Origin: Gemella haemolysans ATCC 10379
GTDB lineage: Bacteria > Bacillota > Bacilli > Staphylococcales > Gemellaceae
DNA length: 64,000 bases
Assembly (NCBI RefSeq): GCF_000173915.1
Contig: NZ_ACDZ02000013.1
Coordinates: 20,861-84,860 of the forward strand
Reading direction: 5' to 3'
This document shows positions 37,780 to 47,855 of the stretch, one piece after another. Below the pieces are notes generated by a model that was not told the origin of the DNA, made no database searches, and worked only from the letters and a program-made list of their open reading frames with translations. A program made the translations under genes and the position numbers. Within the stretch, counting starts at the first letter, position 1. Each line of letters begins with the position of its first letter.

Positions 37780-40074
37780 CTATACTAGAACTTTATCATT
37801 TTCTTTTCTCTCTCTTGGAGATTGGCGAACATTAACTTCGATTTTTCCTTTTTTGTTTAATTCACGTACTTTTAACACTGCCCATAATTGTGCTGCGATA
37901 AATAGTGATGAATATAAACCAAAGATTAATCCAATAAGTAATGCTACGTTGAATGAATAGATTGAACTACTTCCTAATAATAACATAACTACTACAGTAA
38001 TAATAACTGTTAATACTGTATTGATAGAACGCGTTAATGTTTGACGTAATGATACGTCTACTAGTTTATAGATTTGTTCTTTAGATGTTAGTACTTTTTC
38101 ATGACGCATATGTTCACGAATACGGTCAAATGTAACGATTGTATCGTTAATCGAGTAACCTACAATTGTTAGTACCGCTGCGATGAATGTAATATCTATT
38201 TCTAATCGTAATAAGCTAGCGATGAAAATGATGATACACACGTCATGCAGTAATGCAATAACACTCGTAAGCCCCATGCGCCATTCAAATCTAAATGCTA
38301 CATAGATAATAATACCTATAGAAGCATATATTAATGCAAATAATGCATTTTTAGCTAATTCTTTACCAATTACTGGAGATACAACACTTAGGTTAGCATC
38401 TTTTTGATATTTTTTAGCAAAGTATTCTTTTATTTCAATTGATTTATCTTGTTCAAAGCTCTCTTTAGAGTGAATTGTTGCTTGTTTTTTATCTGGTGAT
38501 AACACTATTTTTTCATCTTTTACTTTTAAGTTATTTAAATCTTCTTGAATTTTCTCTACAGATAATTCTGTATTTGCAGCTACGTCTATACGAGTACCAC
38601 TAGAAAAGTCAATTCCTAGGTTAAGTTTGTTCATTCCTAGAGAAATAGATCCTGCAATCATAATTGCAATACTTAATGCAAAGAATTTCTTCATATGTTT
38701 AGTAAAGCTTAACCATTCAAATTTAGTACTTAAGTTTAATGAATTTATACCAAACTTAGTTTCATGAATACTCTTCTTACTTACACCGAAGTAACCTGGG
38801 TGTTTGTTAAAGATATTAGAGTTTACTAATAAGCTAAGTAATAATCTAGTACCAAATACAGCAGTTATAAAGCTGACAAGAATTGATAATAGTAACATTG
38901 TCGCGAAACCTTTAACACTACTTGTACCAAAGATGAATAGTACTACTGCAGCAATAACTGTTGTAAATTGCGAGTCAAAGATTGTCCATAATGACTGTTT
39001 AGCTCCATCTAAATATGCTTTTTTCAATGGATATCCTGCTCGTACTTCTTCTTTAATTCTTTCATACATGATGATATTAGCATCGACTGCCATACCAACC
39101 CCAAGAATTAAGGCTGCAATACCAGGAAGTGTTAATACCCCTGAGATCATATTGAAGAACACTACCGTAATATATACGTAGGCAACCATCATTACACTCG
39201 CTACGAATCCAGGAACACGATAAATAAATAACATGAATAGGCAGATAATAGCTAAAGCTACAGCACCTGCATATACCGTTTGATGTAATGCATCAGCACC
39301 GAATTGAGCTCCTACTGAGTTAGAGTATATTTCTGTTAACTTAACCGGTAAAGCTCCTGAATTTAATAAAGCTGCCATTTCTTTAGCTTCTTTTACCGTG
39401 AAGTTACCAGTGATTTGAACATCTTTAGAGTTAATAGTTTGAGCAACTTGTGGTGCAGAAACATATTTAGGTTTCTCTTTAGCAGCTTCAGCTTTGAATG
39501 AATCTCCTTCATTGAAGTCCATCCAAATAACCATTAAGTTTTGACCTTGACCTCGTTTGCTAATTTCTGATGTAATATTACCAAATTTATCAGCATCTTT
39601 TAATTTCAAGTTAACATCTGGTTTATTGTTTTGATCAAAGCCTTGAGAAGCTCCATTTTCTTCTAAATCAGAACCGTCTAACAGTACTTTATCTTCAATA
39701 TCACGAATAGTTAAGTTCGCTTGTGTTGATAAAACTTTACGAGCTGATTCTTGGTCTTTCACCCCTGCAAGTTCAACACGAATTCTATTTCCTGACTCAA
39801 CAGTAATAACCGGTTCACTTACCCCAAGTATATTAATACGTCTACTAATAGTATCAGCAGTTGCTTTAACAGCCGCTTCATCTATAGTTTGACCTTCTTT
39901 AAGAGGTTCTACTTGGTATAGTACCTCAAATCCTCCTTGAAGATCCAGTCCAAGATTTACTTTTTCAGCATTAGATTTTGATGTTAACCCTATTGATGTT
40001 AGGATAATAACTACTAATGACAGGAAAGCTATAATTCTACTGAACTTTTTCTTCTCATTTCTTCTTCCTCTCAT
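37780..40074 (-). CDS. secDF: Fused protein-export membrane protein SecDF
   Basis: This 764-residue fusion of SecD and SecF has twelve expected spans. The SecD half has the LGLDLQGGFEVLYQV motif after span 1, periplasmic P1 domain with DTISRRINILGVSEPVI, and LRVELAGVKD, then five spans with MAVDANIIMYERIKEE. The SecF half starts near residue 455, with NLGIDFSSGTRIDV and YSINDTIVTFDRIRE. SecDF uses the proton gradient to pull secreted proteins through SecYEG. Conserved Asp residues of the proton path are present (AVDAN, IND). It is monocistronic. Confidence 0.96.
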   Translation of the reverse strand: MRGRRNEKKKFSRIIAFLSLVVIILTSIGLTSKSNAEKVNLGLDLQGGFEVLYQVEPLKEGQTIDEAAVKATADTISRRINILGVSEPVITVESGNRIRVELAGVKDQESARKVLSTQANLTIRDIEDKVLLDGSDLEENGASQGFDQNNKPDVNLKLKDADKFGNITSEISKRGQGQNLMVIWMDFNEGDSFKAEAAKEKPKYVSAPQVAQTINSKDVQITGNFTVKEAKEMAALLNSGALPVKLTEIYSNSVGAQFGADALHQTVYAGAVALAIICLFMLFIYRVPGFVASVMMVAYVYITVVFFNMISGVLTLPGIAALILGVGMAVDANIIMYERIKEEVRAGYPLKKAYLDGAKQSLWTIFDSQFTTVIAAVVLFIFGTSSVKGFATMLLLSILVSFITAVFGTRLLLSLLVNSNIFNKHPGYFGVSKKSIHETKFGINSLNLSTKFEWLSFTKHMKKFFALSIAIMIAGSISLGMNKLNLGIDFSSGTRIDVAANTELSVEKIQEDLNNLKVKDEKIVLSPDKKQATIHSKESFEQDKSIEIKEYFAKKYQKDANLSVVSPVIGKELAKNALFALIYASIGIIIYVAFRFEWRMGLTSVIALLHDVCIIIFIASLLRLEIDITFIAAVLTIVGYSINDTIVTFDRIREHMRHEKVLTSKEQIYKLVDVSLRQTLTRSINTVLTVIITVVVMLLLGSSSIYSFNVALLIGLIFGLYSSLFIAAQLWAVLKVRELNKKGKIEVNVRQSPRERKENDKVLV

Positions 40075-40211
40075 GAAAGTTCTCCTTTATTTTATTTTTC
40101 ATTGTACAATTTATAGTAATCAAATATAAAATTATTTATATGTAAATCGCTATATAGGTAATTAATACGCTACCTTCTAATTTATCAAATTTTCGCTAAG
40201 TTATCAAGTAT

Positions 40212-41045
40212 TTATTTAATTTTTTTATAATAATCTTCTACATATTTAATAACAGAAAAATCATTATTATTTCCGATGACTTCATCACACATATTTTGAA
40301 TTTCTTCTTTAGCATTACTTGGACAAACACTCCAGCCTGCTACATCGAACATTTCTTTGTCATTAAAATTATCACCAAATACTACACAATCTTCGATTGG
40401 AGAATTATAATATTCAGCTAGTTTTTCAATCGCTGTTCCTTTATTACATCCTTTAGGCATAATATCGAAGAAATCAGTCGCCGAAAATGTTCCATCTACT
40501 TCTAGAACTCTACTTACCTCATTAAAGAAATTCACTACTTTATCATGATCTTTAGCAATCATCATAATTTTTTGACAATCTTCTTTGTTTTTCTTAATTT
40601 CACCTATAATGTCGTCATGAATATACATTGGCGTTTTCAGTTCCTCTGGCATATCCGCTTCAAGTTTCTTCATTCGAGCCATACTAAATGACAAATGATT
40701 ACAATAAATATAATTTAATGTATACACGTGAAATTCTATCTCATCATCATTTAGTTCTTTAAACATGTTATAAATTTTTTCAATTTCTTCTATTTTAAAA
40801 CTCTTTTGATAAACTATTTCACCTGTTGATAAATTTCTAATTAAACTTCCATTATTAGAAATAACTACATCGTTCATCCCTAAGTTGTAATAATAATGCT
40901 TAACCGCAATATCAGGTCTTCCTGTGGCAATTATGAACTTACTTCCTTTATCTTGCAGTTTTACTATTACATCTTTCGCATTTGGTGCAACTTCTTTTTT
41001 ATCATTTAAAAAAGTTCCATCCATATCAGTAATAAACCATTTCAT
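40212..41045 (-). CDS. HAD-superfamily Cof-type phosphatase
   Basis: This 277-residue HAD IIB hydrolase has motif I TDMDGTFLND with both catalytic Asp residues (7 and 9), motif II IIATGRPD, and a cap domain (about residues 85-185). Motif III is the Lys in GCNKGTAIEKLA and motif IV is VVFGDNFNDKEMFDVAG. Cof proteins dephosphorylate sugar phosphates, flavin or PLP phosphates; the substrate is not readable. Its ATG overlaps the stop of the GtrA gene (TAATG), so they are tightly coupled. Confidence 0.88.
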   Translation of the reverse strand: MKWFITDMDGTFLNDKKEVAPNAKDVIVKLQDKGSKFIIATGRPDIAVKHYYYNLGMNDVVISNNGSLIRNLSTGEIVYQKSFKIEEIEKIYNMFKELNDDEIEFHVYTLNYIYCNHLSFSMARMKKLEADMPEELKTPMYIHDDIIGEIKKNKEDCQKIMMIAKDHDKVVNFFNEVSRVLEVDGTFSATDFFDIMPKGCNKGTAIEKLAEYYNSPIEDCVVFGDNFNDKEMFDVAGWSVCPSNAKEEIQNMCDEVIGNNNDFSVIKYVEDYYKKIK

Positions 41046-41479
41046 TAGTTATTTTTCTCCTTTGTGAAAACTAAAAATTTACTAATAACATAATTAGCAA
41101 CAAGTACTACGAATTGAATAATAAATTTACTTAAATAAGCATTCATTCCTAAGTAAATGAATAACTCAACTCCAAATACTTCTATAACAAGCGTAGATAA
41201 TCGAGCTGTAAAGAATTTACTAAGTTCATAAAATACCTTCTTAAATCCTACAGCTTTCGAATTAAATACATACTTAGCATTAACAAAATATGCAAATAAA
41301 ATCGATAATGTTATAGATATTAAATTCGCTGGTCTAACTTCCATTCCATAGTAATACAAAATAAAGTATGTAACAACATTTACTAATGTCGTACAAACTC
41401 CAAAGAATATGTAGTTAACTATACTTTTGTATTTAGGTTCTTTGTAAAGATCCAGCATTTTTTTTATTAAATTTCTCAT
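41045..41479 (-). CDS. GtrA-family membrane protein
   Basis: This 144-residue protein has four hydrophobic spans and GtrA-type features: YIFFGVCTTLVNVVTYF in the first span, ILFAYFVNAKYVFNSK in the second, and FVANYVISKFLVF-like end (here LVANYVISKFLVFTK). GtrA proteins are linked to flipping lipid-linked sugars for teichoic acid or O-antigen decoration, yet no glycosyltransferase is adjacent here. The only partner is the overlapping HAD phosphatase. Confidence 0.85.
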   Translation of the reverse strand: MRNLIKKMLDLYKEPKYKSIVNYIFFGVCTTLVNVVTYFILYYYGMEVRPANLISITLSILFAYFVNAKYVFNSKAVGFKKVFYELSKFFTARLSTLVIEVFGVELFIYLGMNAYLSKFIIQFVVLVANYVISKFLVFTKEKNN

Positions 41480-41618
41480 GCTATCCTCTTTATATTAAAA
41501 TTTTGCCAACACTTAATTATATACCTATAAGTAGTTTTTTTCAAATTTTTACATATAAAACTATCATAACTAAACAACATTTTTTTGTTTAACTAATACA
41601 TCGATATAATTTAAAAAA

Positions 41619-41659
41619 TTAAAGAGCATCTCAAGAAATGATTGAGATACTCTTTTTAT
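41619..41659 (-). terminator. murE-prfC terminator
   Basis: On the minus strand AAAGAGTATCTCAAT/CTTGAGATGCTCTTT is followed by AATTTTTT. It is placed right after the prfC stop. Confidence 0.75.
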
Positions 41660-41660
41660 A

Positions 41661-43226
41661 TTAAAGTTTACTAAATAGTTTTACATCTGGATATTTATCG
41701 CTAAACCAGTTCATTGCGAAATCATTTTCGAATAAGAATACGTAGTTATCATATAAGTCTTTAACTAAGATACTTCTTGAACTTGACATGTTCTCATTAA
41801 TTGATTCTTCGTTTTCAATCCAACGAGTAGTTTTTTGTCCAATACGTTCCATTATTACTTCAGTATTGTATTCATTTTTCATACGGTGCTCAAATACTTC
41901 AAATTGTAGCTGACCTACTGCTCCTAGGATAATTTGGTTCGTATGTAATGTTTTATAATATTGAATAGCCCCTTCTTGTACTAGTTGCTCAACACCTTTG
42001 TGGAAGTGTTTTTGTTTCAGTACATTTTTTGCAGAAACTTTTACAAATATTTCAGGCGTAAATGAAGGAAGTGCTTCAAATTCAACTTTTTTATTTTGAT
42101 AAAGTGTATCACCAATTTGATAGTTTCCACTATCGTAAAGACCGATAATATCTCCTGCATAAGCTACATCTACAGTAGCCTTATCATCTGCCATGAAATT
42201 AGTTGAACGTGAAATTTTTAATTTTTTCCCAGTTCTTGCTAAATTTACATCCATACCACGGTTGAATTCACCTGAACACACACGTAAGAATGCAATTCTG
42301 TCACGGTGTTTAGGGTCCATATTGGCTTGAATTTTGAAGATAAAGCCTGAGAAGTCTTCACCTGTTGGTTGGATATCTTCTTCATTAACTCCACGACGAC
42401 CTTTTGGTGTTGGAGCGTTATCTACGTAGTAGTTTAAGAAACTTTCTACTCCAAATGATGACAATGCAGAACCGAAGAATACCGGTGTTTGTTCACCTTT
42501 TAATTGTTTATCGTAGTCGTAGTCAACACCTGCTTCTGTTATAAGAATCATGTCCTCTACACATTTTTGATACATAGTATCTTGAGCAAGCGGATTATCA
42601 TCTACGATATTATACTCTTCATCTAATTCTACGAAATCACTGTCTTCTTTAAACGGCTCGATGAAATGATTTTTTCTATCCATAATACCGAAGAAGTTTT
42701 GTCCCATACCTACAGGAAGATTCATCGGATATGTTTCTATTTCTAATTTTTCTTCAATTTCCTCTAATAATTCTAATGGATCTTTAATTTCACGGTCAAC
42801 TTTATTGATAAATGTAAAGATTGGAATACCACGCATACGACATACTTTGAATAATTTTAATGTCTGAGCCTCAATCCCTTTCGCTCCGTCAATTACCATC
42901 ACAGCACTGTCTACAGCCATAAGTGTACGATATGTATCCTCTGAGAAATCTTCGTGCCCTGGTGTATCTAGGATGTTGATAATTTTGTTATCATAATCAA
43001 GTTGCATTACTGATGAAGTTACAGAGATACCACGTTGTTTCTCAATATCCATCCAGTCACTTTTTGCATATTTTCCTGTCTTTTTACCTTTTACTGTTCC
43101 TGCTTCACGAATAGCTCCACCGAATAATAGTAATTTCTCCGTTAATGTTGTTTTACCTGCATCGGGGTGAGAGATAATCGCAAATGTTCTTCTTTTTTCT
43201 ACTTGTTCTCTAATTTTTTCTACCAC
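41661..43226 (-). CDS. prfC: Peptide chain release factor 3
   Basis: This 521-residue translational GTPase has G1 [15 protein letters not shown], the switch region [10 protein letters not shown]3 [15 protein letters not shown]4 NKVDRE and G5-like SALSSFG, followed by domains II and III typical of RF3 rather than EF-G. RF3 removes RF1/RF2 after termination. It lies 20 nt after murE; the murE-prfC neighbourhood is also seen in staphylococci. Confidence 0.95.
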   Translation of the reverse strand: MVEKIREQVEKRRTFAIISHPDAGKTTLTEKLLLFGGAIREAGTVKGKKTGKYAKSDWMDIEKQRGISVTSSVMQLDYDNKIINILDTPGHEDFSEDTYRTLMAVDSAVMVIDGAKGIEAQTLKLFKVCRMRGIPIFTFINKVDREIKDPLELLEEIEEKLEIETYPMNLPVGMGQNFFGIMDRKNHFIEPFKEDSDFVELDEEYNIVDDNPLAQDTMYQKCVEDMILITEAGVDYDYDKQLKGEQTPVFFGSALSSFGVESFLNYYVDNAPTPKGRRGVNEEDIQPTGEDFSGFIFKIQANMDPKHRDRIAFLRVCSGEFNRGMDVNLARTGKKLKISRSTNFMADDKATVDVAYAGDIIGLYDSGNYQIGDTLYQNKKVEFEALPSFTPEIFVKVSAKNVLKQKHFHKGVEQLVQEGAIQYYKTLHTNQIILGAVGQLQFEVFEHRMKNEYNTEVIMERIGQKTTRWIENEESINENMSSSRSILVKDLYDNYVFLFENDFAMNWFSDKYPDVKLFSKL

Positions 43227-43246
43227 GTTATTTTCCTTTCAATTTT

Positions 43247-44743
43247 TTATTTTATATTAAATTTCTTTTTCGCTTCTTCTACTGCAACGATTGGATCTGA
43301 ATGCCAAACTTTTTTACCACCTTGAAGAATTTCGTAATCTTCACGTCCTTTTGATGCTAAAATTACTACATCTCCAGGTTCAGAAAGTTCAATTATTCGT
43401 TTAACAGCATCAGTTCTAAACCATACTTTTTCATAATTTTTGTGAGTCATTCCTTTTTCGATTGATCCCATAAGAACTTCTACATCTTCATCACGAGGGC
43501 TATCAGTTGTAATAACAACATAATCTGCTTCTGAGATAATATCGCCAATTAATGGTCCTTTAGAAATATCACGTCCACCTCCCATTCCAGTTACAAGAAG
43601 AGTTCGTTTCCCTTTTCTCATCTCACGAGTTGCTTCTAATAATTTTTCATATCCATCTGGAGTATGTGCAAAGTCACTTATAATATCAATCGGTAGATCA
43701 TCTCCTATTATTTCCATTCGACCGTATAATGCTCCAAGTTTAGGTAAAATAGCGACTAGCTGTTCTACACTATATCCTTTTACCCACACAGCAATAAGAG
43801 CAGCAAGAACATTACTTACCATGAAGTCTCCAATATAATTAGTAGTACACTCAAATGTTCCTTCAGGAGAATTTAGTGTAAAACTTGTTTTATAAACTTT
43901 ATCCTCTTTATATTGCTTTATATTATAAGCATAAAAATCTGCTGTATTGTCTACTATTGAGTAATTTATTTCTTGTTGATATAAACATTTTGAAATAACT
44001 TTATAGTAACTATCATCTTTATTCAAGACACCATATTTAGCTTCTGATAAATTATTTCCTAATGTTGAAAATAATAAACTCTTATCATAAGCATAAGTCT
44101 GCATGTCCCCATGGAAATCTAAATGTTCATGTGTTAAGTTCGTGAATATCGCAACATCTATATCTACGTTATAAATACGACCTAATGCCATCGCATGTGA
44201 TGATGCTTCGAATGCTAGGTTTTTTATATTATCTCGACGTAATTCACCTATCTGATTATGTAATGTTACTACATCAGGAGTAGTGTTACCGAAATAAACT
44301 GGTTCTGCATCGTTTTTCCCAAAACCATTCGTTCCTATATAAGCACTGCTTTCTCCTAAAGTCCTTAACATATTATGTACCAATGTTGAAATACTAGTTT
44401 TACCATTTGTTCCAGTTACAGCAACAGTATGCACATTAGAACCTTCGTTAATTTTCTTAGCAATCATACTAGCAACTTTTTCAATTTCATGCTCTTTAAT
44501 AACAATCACAGCACAATTTTCTACATTATAATTTTCATAACGACTCGCAATTACTAATGCTGCACCTTGTTCAATTACCTTTTCTATATAATTATGACCA
44601 TCTACCGTATATCCTTTTATAGCGACAAATACGTCTCCTTCTCCTACTTTTCTAGAATCTTGAGATATATTGTTTACACTTTCTGGTAAATTTCCATAAA
44701 TAGTTTTTACTTTTATATTATCAATAATATCTAATATATTCAT
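43247..44743 (-). CDS. murE: UDP-N-acetylmuramoyl-tripeptide synthetase MurE
   Basis: This 498-residue Mur ligase has the N-terminal UDP-binding domain (ISQDSRKVGEGDVFVAIKG), the central ATPase with P-loop VTGTNGKTS (about residue 110) and FTNLTHEHLDFHGDM. The C-terminal domain carries DFAHTPDGYEKLL and TTDSPRDED. It adds the third amino acid to the muropeptide. The loop that decides Lys versus diaminopimelate reads DSPRDED, and I do not assign the amino acid from it alone. Promoter at 44778-44806. Confidence 0.93.
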   Translation of the reverse strand: MNILDIIDNIKVKTIYGNLPESVNNISQDSRKVGEGDVFVAIKGYTVDGHNYIEKVIEQGAALVIASRYENYNVENCAVIVIKEHEIEKVASMIAKKINEGSNVHTVAVTGTNGKTSISTLVHNMLRTLGESSAYIGTNGFGKNDAEPVYFGNTTPDVVTLHNQIGELRRDNIKNLAFEASSHAMALGRIYNVDIDVAIFTNLTHEHLDFHGDMQTYAYDKSLLFSTLGNNLSEAKYGVLNKDDSYYKVISKCLYQQEINYSIVDNTADFYAYNIKQYKEDKVYKTSFTLNSPEGTFECTTNYIGDFMVSNVLAALIAVWVKGYSVEQLVAILPKLGALYGRMEIIGDDLPIDIISDFAHTPDGYEKLLEATREMRKGKRTLLVTGMGGGRDISKGPLIGDIISEADYVVITTDSPRDEDVEVLMGSIEKGMTHKNYEKVWFRTDAVKRIIELSEPGDVVILASKGREDYEILQGGKKVWHSDPIVAVEEAKKKFNIK

Positions 44744-44777
44744 ACTATCTACCTTTTTCTTATTTTCTAACTACTAA

Positions 44778-44806
44778 ATTATACCACGCATGAAACTATT
44801 ACTCAA
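44778..44806 (-). promoter_or_regulatory. murE promoter
   Basis: On the minus strand TTGAGT (44806-44801), a 17-nt spacer and TATAAT (44783-44778) with an extended TGG. Confidence 0.75.
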
Positions 44807-44830
44807 CCAACAACGGTAATTATTTTATCT

Positions 44831-44883
44831 AGGAGTGACACAAAAATCATGATTTTAAAAAAATCAATTTTGAAGAATTATCC
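44831..44883. repeat. Palindromic intergenic element, copy 2
   Basis: The left arm GGAGTGACACAAAAATCATGATTTT and the degenerate right arm AAAATCAATTTTGAAGAATTATCC form imperfect inverted repeats. The element shares the ACAAAAATCATGATTT core with the copies at 61322 and 63878. It lies in the 376-bp gap between murE and the methyltransferase gene, which otherwise holds only their promoters. Confidence 0.6.
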
Positions 44884-45049
44884 AAGCGAAGTTTACTAGT
44901 TATCTAAAAACTTTTTATAAAGCCTATTTAGGTATCAAAAAAACACTGCATCTATGAGTTTTATTCAAACTTTTTAAAATTTTGAATTTTTGTTTTATTC
45001 TCATTTTTTAATCATTCACTCTAGATTACGACATTATATTTCTGTTATA

Positions 45050-45078
45050 TTGATAATTAATAAAAACTAGTGTAATAT
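45050..45078 (+). promoter_or_regulatory. Promoter of the Methyltransf_32-like gene
   Basis: TTGATA (45050-45055), a 17-nt spacer and TAATAT (45073-45078), 41 nt before the start codon. Confidence 0.7.
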
Positions 45079-45119
45079 ATATAAGAAATCATTTTAAAAA
45101 GAAAATAAAAGGAGCTACA

Positions 45120-46283
45120 ATGGAACACGAAATTATTTCAGAAATTTTGACTCATATAGCTAATAATAATATTAATAAGATTACTTTTTCAAATATTCGC
45201 AATAAAGAATTAGAACTGGATAAAGTTATTGGTAAACTAGTTACTATTAAAGAAAGTATTAATCTACAGCTAGAATACAGATATAAAAGAATAATAAAAC
45301 ATACTAACATAGTTACTACTGAATCTTCAAACATTGAAAATTTAATCAAAGAACTTTTTGAATTAGCAAAAGATATTAATGTTGTTACTTTAGATGAAAA
45401 TATCAACATTAAAATTTCAAAAAAATTCAAAATAAGTGTAAATAGAAAAAAAACAGCTGCTAAAGCTATTTCATTTGAACATAATAAGAAAAAAGACTAT
45501 TTCTTAGATGAAAAACAAAAGTATCCATTTTTAATTGAGCTCGGTATTCAAAATAAAGATGGCAAAATTGTTAAGAGTAAATACAATAAATTTAAACAAA
45601 TAAACAAGTACCTTGAATTTATTAAACAAGCTACTACTCAATTAGATTCCAATAAACAGATTACAATTCTAGACTTTGGTAGTGGTAAAAGTTACCTAAC
45701 ATTTTCTACCTATTATTATTTAACTGAAGTTCTTAATATGGATGTGAAGATTATTGGAATAGATCTAAAAAAAGAAGTTATTGAACATTGTAATAATATA
45801 GCTGAAAAACTTAATTTTTCTAATCTTAGCTTTATTTATGGTGACGTTATTGACTATGAAAATAAAGATGAGATAGATATGGTTATTAGTCTACATGCAT
45901 GTAATACTGCGACTGACATAGCTATTCTAAAAGCTCTTGGTTGGAAAGCAAAAGTATTCTTCGCAGTTCCTTGTTGCCAAAAAGAAGTTAACAGTCAGCT
46001 TAATGACGAGTTTCTTCCGTTTATGTTAAAACATGGAATCGTAAAAGAAAAATTCTCTACACTTCTTACGGATTCTGTTCGTAGTGAAGTCTTAGAAGCA
46101 TTCGGATATAAATCTGATATCGTTGAGTTTATCTCAGCTGAAAACACACCTAAAAATCAACTTATCCGCGCATATAAAACTACAAATAATGTAGACAAAG
46201 ATAAATTATCTAATATTGAAAAATTCACAACATCTTTAAATGTGAAGATGTTCTTATTAGATGAAGTAAAAAAATTAATTTAA
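45120..46283 (+). CDS. SAM-dependent methyltransferase (Methyltransf_32/GSTCD-like fold)
   Basis: This 387-residue protein has an N-terminal Lys/Asn-rich region (about 1-150) and a class I methyltransferase domain with motif I ILDFGSGKSYLTF (about residue 180), acidic strand IGIDLKKEVIEHC, GDVIDY, and SLHACNTATDIAI. The late motif VPCCQKEV is typical of the family that includes eukaryotic GSTCD and METTL25. The target is not known from sequence; an RNA or small molecule is possible. AAAGGAG precedes the ATG. It is monocistronic. Confidence 0.78.
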   Translation: MEHEIISEILTHIANNNINKITFSNIRNKELELDKVIGKLVTIKESINLQLEYRYKRIIKHTNIVTTESSNIENLIKELFELAKDINVVTLDENINIKISKKFKISVNRKKTAAKAISFEHNKKKDYFLDEKQKYPFLIELGIQNKDGKIVKSKYNKFKQINKYLEFIKQATTQLDSNKQITILDFGSGKSYLTFSTYYYLTEVLNMDVKIIGIDLKKEVIEHCNNIAEKLNFSNLSFIYGDVIDYENKDEIDMVISLHACNTATDIAILKALGWKAKVFFAVPCCQKEVNSQLNDEFLPFMLKHGIVKEKFSTLLTDSVRSEVLEAFGYKSDIVEFISAENTPKNQLIRAYKTTNNVDKDKLSNIEKFTTSLNVKMFLLDEVKKLI

Positions 46284-46287
46284 TATA

Positions 46288-46334
46288 AAGAAAAATGCAT
46301 TAGCTCTCATTTTTGAGCTAATGCATTTTATTAT
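46288..46334. terminator. Bidirectional terminator between the methyltransferase gene and brnQ
   Basis: AAATGCATTAGCTC/GAGCTAATGCATTT forms a 14-bp stem with flanking A and T tracts between convergent genes. Confidence 0.85.
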
Positions 46335-46342
46335 TCTAAAAA

Positions 46343-47674
46343 CTATAGTTCACTAAAGTCGTAAACTTTACCTTTTTGTCTATTTGGTAATACAGCCGCA
46401 ATTACTAAGCAAACTACTGCTGGTACTAACCATTCTAAACTTTGAGCTGCTAGAGGAAGTTTTGCGATTAAACCACTTAAAGCCGCTACTTTAAATGTGC
46501 TTCCTACTACTGAAAGGATAGAGATTAATGTAACTACTGCCATTGTTAATTGCATTCCTAATTTAGATAACGCAACGTATTTGTTAACAATGACGATTAA
46601 AACTAATGCAATTGTGATTGGGTATAAGAATAATAGCATTGGTACTGAGAATTGGATAACACTTTGTAATCCAACGTTTGCGATAGCAAATCCTACAACT
46701 GTGAATAATGTAGCATACGTTTTGTATGAAAGTTGTGGGAATTTTTTGTTAAAGAATTCTGAAGTTGCCACGATTAATCCTACTGTTGTAGTGAAACAAG
46801 TAAGAATTACCATGATTCCTAAGAACATACTTCCGAAGTTACCGAATAATTGACGTGCTGATTCAGATAGTACATATGCACCTTTGTTAACTTTAGGGTT
46901 AGCTAGTACCTCTGCAGGAACTGCAAATTTGTTACCTAATAATCCTAATCCAACATATAAAATACTGAATCCAATTCCTGTTGCAATACCAGCAATCCAT
47001 ACACTAGATAAGAATTCTTTTTTATCCTTGAAACCTAATTGTTTTAGAGCGCTCATTGCAATGATACAGAATGCTACTGAAGCAAGTGCATCAAGTGTAT
47101 TGTATCCCTCGATAAATCCTGTACCGAATGCTAAACCACTAGTTGCATAAGTTTTAGCAGCTTCACCTGTTGAGTTGAATTTAGAAACTCCTAAGATTAC
47201 TAAAATTACAATTAATAAAGCAAAAATAGGTGTTAAAACTTTACCTACACTATTTAAAATCTTAGTTGGGTTTACCGCTAATAAGAACGCACATACAAAA
47301 TAAATAATTGTAAAAATTAATAACCATGGTAAACTACTTCCAGCTACAACTGGAGCTATCCCAATATCAAATGCAGTTGCTGCAGTTCTTGGAATCGCAA
47401 AAAGTGGTCCAATTGATAAATAAAGTAAAACTAAGTACGCTGTTGAGAATAATGGTGAAATTTTTTCATCCATCTCTGCTCCATACCCATTTGGATTAAG
47501 TGCTCCTACGATAAGTGTAACAATCGCTATACCTACTCCTGAAACAACAAATCCTAAAATTGCTGGCCAAAAGTTTCCACCTGCACTTACTCCTAGTGCT
47601 GGTGGAAAGATTAAGTTTCCAGCACCAAAAAAGATACCAAATAATAACAATCCGGTTAATAAACCTTTTTTCAT
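46343..47674 (-). CDS. brnQ: Branched-chain amino acid transporter BrnQ (LIVCS family)
   Basis: This 443-residue protein has about twelve spans. The N-terminus FFGAGNLIFPPALGVSAG and GAYVLSESARQLFGNFGS are characteristic of BrnQ/LIV-II Na+-coupled Leu/Ile/Val carriers. It works with the IlvE pathway elsewhere in the window. The frame is open 22 codons further (47740), but ATG 47674 has AAAGGAAA before it and begins MKKGLLTG, the usual start. Promoter TTGCCT-17-TATTAT at 47712-47740. Confidence 0.92.
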   Translation of the reverse strand: MKKGLLTGLLLFGIFFGAGNLIFPPALGVSAGGNFWPAILGFVVSGVGIAIVTLIVGALNPNGYGAEMDEKISPLFSTAYLVLLYLSIGPLFAIPRTAATAFDIGIAPVVAGSSLPWLLIFTIIYFVCAFLLAVNPTKILNSVGKVLTPIFALLIVILVILGVSKFNSTGEAAKTYATSGLAFGTGFIEGYNTLDALASVAFCIIAMSALKQLGFKDKKEFLSSVWIAGIATGIGFSILYVGLGLLGNKFAVPAEVLANPKVNKGAYVLSESARQLFGNFGSMFLGIMVILTCFTTTVGLIVATSEFFNKKFPQLSYKTYATLFTVVGFAIANVGLQSVIQFSVPMLLFLYPITIALVLIVIVNKYVALSKLGMQLTMAVVTLISILSVVGSTFKVAALSGLIAKLPLAAQSLEWLVPAVVCLVIAAVLPNRQKGKVYDFSEL

Positions 47675-47711
47675 ATATAATATTTCCTTTCTTAATTTAT
47701 ATAGTATATCT

Positions 47712-47740
47712 ATAATACTATATCTCCTGATAAAAGGCAA
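47712..47740 (-). promoter_or_regulatory. brnQ promoter
   Basis: On the minus strand TTGCCT (47740-47735), a 17-nt spacer and TATTAT (47717-47712). No T-box or CodY-type leader is visible between it and the start. Confidence 0.6.
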
Positions 47741-47806
47741 ATATTTTCTTGAAAATATTTTAGATTTTTTTTGTTTTTTTAAGAGTTATCAGATAATTTT
47801 TAAAAT

Positions 47807-47852
47807 AAAAAAGAAAACGAATTCAATTTTATTCTTGAATTCGTTTTTTTTA
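47807..47852 (-). terminator. Terminator of the purine permease gene
   Basis: On the minus strand AAAACGAATTCAA/TTGAATTCGTTTT is followed by CTTTTTT. Confidence 0.85.
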
Positions 47853-47855
47853 TTA